DNA of 10,272 nt from an uncultured Rubritalea sp. (GTDB taxonomy: Bacteria; Verrucomicrobiota; Verrucomicrobiia; Verrucomicrobiales; Akkermansiaceae). Location of the stretch: the NCBI GenBank assembly GCA_937951395.1, contig CALFBV010000077.1, forward strand, positions 1 through 10,272. The letters are read 5' to 3'. Numbering within the stretch: position 1 is the stretch's first letter; each line of letters opens with the position of its first letter. A program made the position numbers and the translations under genes. Under the pieces are notes generated by a model, which saw nothing but the letters and a program-made list of their open reading frames with translations, ran no database searches and was not told where the DNA came from. Of the stretch, positions 7,183 to 10,272 are shown piece by piece.

Positions 7183-7809
7183 GTGATTCAAGTAATCGAC
7201 AAGGCACCCGCTGCCACACTCCGCCAATGGTGGGTCAAGATCCCTAAATCTATCCTCAAATCAGAAGGAGTAGACAGAGAACTAGAAGACACACAGCGAT
7301 ATATCTATGATGAAATTGCTTTTGCACTCAGCAAGAAAGATCCAGATTGGATAGAGTATCTATCAGGATTCTTAGAATCAAATGACCCCAACAGACGCTG
7401 CTCAGCACTCTTCGCCCTGTTCACAGAAGCCGAACCAACTGACGAACTGAGATCATCCTTACTAGCGGCTTTCAAGTCCAAGAACATCTATCTTAAAGGC
7501 TCCGCCATCCAAGGCTTTATCCAGATAGGTTACTACCCACTGAGTGATACAGACCTCTCTAACATTTCTGACCAATGGTTAGCTGCCTGGGCAATGCAAT
7601 ACCAATGCGTAGCCCGCCCAAAAGAGGCAGAAAAAATTCTAATCGAATCCCTAAAATCTAAAAATCCCTACCTCCGAAAATTCGCCTGCGACATCATCGG
7701 AGATCAAGAAATAGACCACCTAAAATCACTGATCGAACCATTATTAGAAGATCCAAATAAAGAAGTTGCAAACGTAGCAGCCTATAACTACTACGAAATG
7801 TTAGCTTAA
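7183..7809 (+). CDS. HEAT-repeat-like protein of unknown function
   Basis: Soluble, apparently cytoplasmic protein of 208 aa with no signal peptide or membrane segment. Three or four helical-pair repeats of HEAT/armadillo type are visible: DWIEYLSGFLESNDPNRRCS, then SSLLAAFKSKNIYLKGSAIQ, then ILIESLKSKNPYLRKFACD, and LIEPLLEDPNKEVANVAAYN near the end. Each has the pattern of a helix, an 'N/D-P/I' turn and a helix with small residues. Such proteins usually serve as protein-binding scaffolds. The start is taken as GTG at 7183, 17 nt after the previous stop; there is no in-frame ATG until far into the gene, so the start could be slightly wrong. It is the last gene of the plus-strand run and ends convergently 18 nt from the DUF2891 gene. 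Function is unknown. Confidence 0.75.
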   Translation: MIQVIDKAPAATLRQWWVKIPKSILKSEGVDRELEDTQRYIYDEIAFALSKKDPDWIEYLSGFLESNDPNRRCSALFALFTEAEPTDELRSSLLAAFKSKNIYLKGSAIQGFIQIGYYPLSDTDLSNISDQWLAAWAMQYQCVARPKEAEKILIESLKSKNPYLRKFACDIIGDQEIDHLKSLIEPLLEDPNKEVANVAAYNYYEMLA

Positions 7810-7833
7810 AAAATGATTGATCGGAATTCAATC
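7808..7833 (-). terminator. Possible weak Rho-independent terminator of the DUF2891 gene
   Basis: Read on the minus strand, a 6-bp stem (GATTGA at 7833-7828 pairing with TCAATC at 7820-7815, loop of 7) is followed by an A and then seven T with one A within (7814-7808). It overlaps the TGA stop of the DUF2891 gene at 7828-7830. The stem is short and AT-rich, so this is a plausible but not strong call. Confidence 0.4.
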
Positions 7834-8832
7834 TACTTCCGTCATCAGATAAACAGCAAAGGTTCCTAGCCAGTGCTCGCCTTCATAGCTACCGCTACTC
7901 ACTTGTTTCAGCCCCGCTTCCTGGTGGCGTTTTGCAGAATCCAATAGACATATTTTTTCTGATCCTTTGAGAGCAGATGCGATACCGCGCATGGACCAAG
8001 CTCGGCTGAGGTTTAAGCCTACTAGATGCACGAGCTGACCATCCTCAAGATCACTCACTGTGACAGGATCTAGTAAATTACCTGCTTTGCCGTCTTTGAG
8101 ATCTGGTAGGAATACCTGCAACCATGACTGAAATTTATCTTTGGATAACACACGTCGCATTAGATCTGCTTCATTGAGCCCAGCAGAGAAAAAATCATTT
8201 CCGCTTGGTTCGTATGCTGCGGGATAATTCTCATCTTCCCCGTAGAACTTGATCGCTTTTACTATGATCAATGCTTCGAACTCAGTATCCCCAGTTGCTC
8301 GTGCCCAGTCTAACATTTGCCCGAGTGGAAATGAAGATTCTGGATGAAATCCGCAACGCACAGGCCAGTCTAGCTTGGGTAAATACTGTTTCGCATTTTC
8401 TACAATTGCTCCTTCAATAGGCGCGTAGAGTTTAGCCCATTCACCCTCTATCTGCCTTAACTCCATCCCTAATCTTAACGCCCAAGCCCAGCCATACATT
8501 CTTTCGAAACTAGGATTTCGGCGTAAGTTTTCAGCTTCAGCCGCTAGCCCTTCTTCAGTAAATTTCCTAGATAAAGCCAACCTCGTTTCATCAGCCCAAT
8601 CAGCCTGCGGAAATAACCGTAACAACCTAACAGCGGCCCAGTGCCCATGCACAGATGAATGCCAATCAAAGTGCCCGTAGAAAACGGGGTAAAGATCCCG
8701 AGGACGCTTCACATCCTCCAACCCATTCATCATGACGCCTGGTTTGTTAGGAAACTCTCGCTCCAGCCCATCTAAAGCTAATCTAATAAAATTTTCAGCC
8801 TGCTCTTCAGTTAGTCTTATCTCAGAATTCAT
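7828..8832 (-). CDS. DUF2891 family protein
   Basis: A soluble protein of 334 aa with no signal peptide or membrane segment. It matches the DUF2891 family as I know it: a helical, Trp-rich fold with FDWHSSVHGHWAAVRLLRLFP (about 54-74), YGWAWALRL, an AYEPSGNDFFSAGLNEADLMRRVL segment with conserved acidic residues, VHLVGLNLSRAWSMRGIA and HWLGTFAVYLMTE at the end. The all-helical, His/Trp/Glu-rich character recalls an alpha/alpha-barrel sugar-active or hydrolase-like fold, but no reaction is established and I assign none. ATG at 8832 is used; a GTG at 8856 would place the start inside the clpC terminator hairpin. There is no Shine-Dalgarno. It lies directly downstream of clpC on the same strand but beyond the terminator, so it needs either read-through or its own promoter in or before the hairpin. 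Confidence 0.85.
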   Translation of the reverse strand: MNSEIRLTEEQAENFIRLALDGLEREFPNKPGVMMNGLEDVKRPRDLYPVFYGHFDWHSSVHGHWAAVRLLRLFPQADWADETRLALSRKFTEEGLAAEAENLRRNPSFERMYGWAWALRLGMELRQIEGEWAKLYAPIEGAIVENAKQYLPKLDWPVRCGFHPESSFPLGQMLDWARATGDTEFEALIIVKAIKFYGEDENYPAAYEPSGNDFFSAGLNEADLMRRVLSKDKFQSWLQVFLPDLKDGKAGNLLDPVTVSDLEDGQLVHLVGLNLSRAWSMRGIASALKGSEKICLLDSAKRHQEAGLKQVSSGSYEGEHWLGTFAVYLMTEVD

Positions 8833-8844
8833 AATGAGTTTAAT

Positions 8845-8889
8845 AAAAAAAGCCACTCAACTCCTCTTAGCAAGAGGCTGAGTGGCTTT
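8845..8889 (-). terminator. Rho-independent terminator of clpC
   Basis: Read on the minus strand after the clpC stop (8905), an 11-bp outer stem (8889-8879 with 8859-8849, core GCCACTCA/TGAGTGGC) encloses a small internal loop and a 6-bp inner stem (8877-8872 with 8868-8863, loop of 3). The outer stem runs straight into a tract of about seven T (8851-8845). Stem length, GC content and T-run make this a strong terminator. A weaker reading in the other direction is possible because the stem is symmetric, but nothing on the plus strand needs it except perhaps antisense read-through. Confidence 0.87.
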
Positions 8890-8904
8890 AAAAGTTATAT
8901 TAAG

Positions 8905-10272
8905 TTACTTAGATGATGCTTTTTCGCTTGATTTAGGCTTGCGCTTAAGTGGCTTGAAGGTGAGCTCCTCAGCACCTTTCTTGCGGGACACCTTGACGTT
9001 ATCGCCTTCTTTTACGTCACCTCTGAGTAAAGCCTCGGCGAGTGGATCCTCCATGAAGCGTTCCACTGCGCGGCGCATTGGACGAGCTCCGTATTTTGGA
9101 TCGTAGCCTTTCTCGATGAGTAGATCACGTGCTGCTTTATCAAGCTTGAGCGTGATCTCTTTTTCTTCGAGTCTCTCGTAGAGCTTAGCGCATTCGAGAT
9201 CCACGATGACATTGAGGTCCTTCTTCTCGAGTGAGTGGAATACGACCAGTTCATCAAGACGATTGAGGAATTCTGGTTTGAAGAACTTACTAGATTCATC
9301 TAGCGTCTTGGACTTCATCCCTTCGTAATCCGCCTCATCTTCATTCATTGCACCGAAGCCGAGTGAGGTCTGGCGCTTCACAGATGCAGCACCCACGTTT
9401 GAAGTGAGGATGATGATCGTGTTCCGGAAATCAATCTTTCTACCGAAGCTATCTGTCACCATTCCCTCTTCCAGTATCTGAAGGAGAAGGTTCATGACGT
9501 CTGGGTGAGCTTTTTCAATTTCATCAAACAGAATCACTGAGTATGGACGGCGTCTAACCGCTTCAGAAAGCTGACCACCTTCTTCGTAACCTACGTATCC
9601 CGGAGGTGAACCGATGAGTCTGCTTGTGGAGAATTTCTCCATGTATTCTGACATATCGATCTGGATGAGTGACTCGGTATCACCAAACATGAATTCAGCG
9701 AGGTTACGCGCGAGGTAAGTTTTACCAACACCTGTAGGCCCTAGGAATAGGAATGAACCAATCGGGCGACGCGGATCCTTGAGGTCTGCGCGGGAGCGGC
9801 GGAGCGCCTTACTGATGGCAACCACTGCTTCGTCCTGACCGATGACACGTTCCTTGAGATCATCTTCCATTTTGAGGAGCTTCTCAGCTTCCTTCTCTTC
9901 CATACGCTGGAGTGGGATGCCGGTCCATTTAGAGACAACTGTCATGATGTCATCTTCTGAAACTTCTACGATGTTTTCATCGCTCTCGGCTTTCCAATCA
10001 GCGAGGATGTCTTCTAGCTTTTTCTTGGCTTTCTTTTCCTCATCTCGGCAGGATGCAGCCATTTCAAAGTCCTGATCGTCGATTGCTTGGACTTTCGCCT
10101 TATTGATCTGCTGAATTTCAGCTTCGAGTTCCTTGAGTTCTGGTGGACGCGTCATCTGACTGATGCGTGCACGTGAGCCGGCTTCATCGAGAACATCGAT
10201 GGCTTTATCAGGGAGAAATCTTCCTGTTAGATATCTTGAAGAAAGCTTCACTGAAGCGACTAGAGCCGCTTC
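8905..10272 (-). CDS. clpC: ATP-dependent Clp protease ATP-binding subunit ClpC, C-terminal part (start beyond right edge)
   Basis: Cytoplasmic AAA+ unfoldase of the HSP100 family that feeds substrates into ClpP. The last 455 residues are visible and the frame is open to the right edge. They begin in the end of the first AAA+ domain (RYLTGRFLPDKAIDVLDEA), followed by the middle region with a UVR-like motif (KVQAIDDQDFEMAASCRDEE, about 60-80 of the visible part), typical of ClpC and not of ClpA or ClpB. The second AAA+ domain has KWTGIPLQRM, Walker A GPTGVGKT, the pore-loop GSPPGYVGYEEGGQL, Walker B SVILFDEIE, sensor-1 TSNVGA and sensor-2 GARPMRRAV. The LGFG after sensor 1 is the ClpP-docking loop, so it should pair with a conventional cytoplasmic ClpP encoded elsewhere. 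The tail is Lys/Ser-rich (KPKSSEKASSK). Full-length ClpC is about 810-860 aa, so roughly 370-400 residues are missing. Stop TAA at 8907-8905 precedes a strong terminator. Confidence 0.96.
   Translation of the reverse strand, partial: EAALVASVKLSSRYLTGRFLPDKAIDVLDEAGSRARISQMTRPPELKELEAEIQQINKAKVQAIDDQDFEMAASCRDEEKKAKKKLEDILADWKAESDENIVEVSEDDIMTVVSKWTGIPLQRMEEKEAEKLLKMEDDLKERVIGQDEAVVAISKALRRSRADLKDPRRPIGSFLFLGPTGVGKTYLARNLAEFMFGDTESLIQIDMSEYMEKFSTSRLIGSPPGYVGYEEGGQLSEAVRRRPYSVILFDEIEKAHPDVMNLLLQILEEGMVTDSFGRKIDFRNTIIILTSNVGAASVKRQTSLGFGAMNEDEADYEGMKSKTLDESSKFFKPEFLNRLDELVVFHSLEKKDLNVIVDLECAKLYERLEEKEITLKLDKAARDLLIEKGYDPKYGARPMRRAVERFMEDPLAEALLRGDVKEGDNVKVSRKKGAEELTFKPLKRKPKSSEKASSK

Noticed and set aside
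1..10272. tRNA/rRNA genes, CRISPR arrays, insertion-sequence ends, toxin-antitoxin or phage genes
   Set aside because: None were seen by eye on either strand; the window is nearly filled by ordinary coding genes with short gaps.

Overview
The window is a dense bacterial chromosomal segment with nine protein-coding genes (two cut by the window edges), no RNA genes, no insertion sequences and no CRISPR. Moderate GC content, mostly absent Shine-Dalgarno sequences, the UVR-containing ClpC and the gene complement fit a Verrucomicrobiota (PVC-type) bacterium. This is an inference from general character, not from a marker gene, and other phyla with weak Shine-Dalgarno usage (for example Bacteroidota) are not excluded.

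Left block, minus strand, about 1-3919: a close-packed array read right to left. It holds a DUF318/ArsP-type permease, a TIGR03943/DUF1980 membrane protein overlapping it by 4 nt, a YbdG/MscM-type mechanosensitive channel, and a biotin-protein ligase (birA) that runs off the left edge. The permease and the DUF1980 protein form a recognised pair, and each carries a His/Asp/Cys-rich loop that suggests a divalent-metal substrate. The channel and birA look like co-transcribed passengers.

Middle block, plus strand, about 4049-7809: after a 129-bp divergent intergenic region come four genes. They are an exported ClpP-fold serine protease with an N-terminal coiled coil, an HlyD/RND-type membrane-fusion adaptor without its pump, a small membrane-anchored protein with a possible NTF2-like fold, and a HEAT-repeat-like protein. 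The first three act at or outside the inner membrane. No pathway can be assigned, but the same orientation and short gaps (about 50, 19 and 17 nt) suggest one unit. This is the least explained part of the window.

Right block, minus strand, 7828-10272: the C-terminal half of clpC enters from the right edge and ends in a strong Rho-independent terminator. A DUF2891 gene starts only 12 nt beyond the terminator's T-run and ends convergently against the middle block, with a possible weak terminator over its stop codon. No overtly novel system is visible; the best leads are the ATPase-less exported ClpP-like protease with its neighbours and the His-rich metal permease pair.
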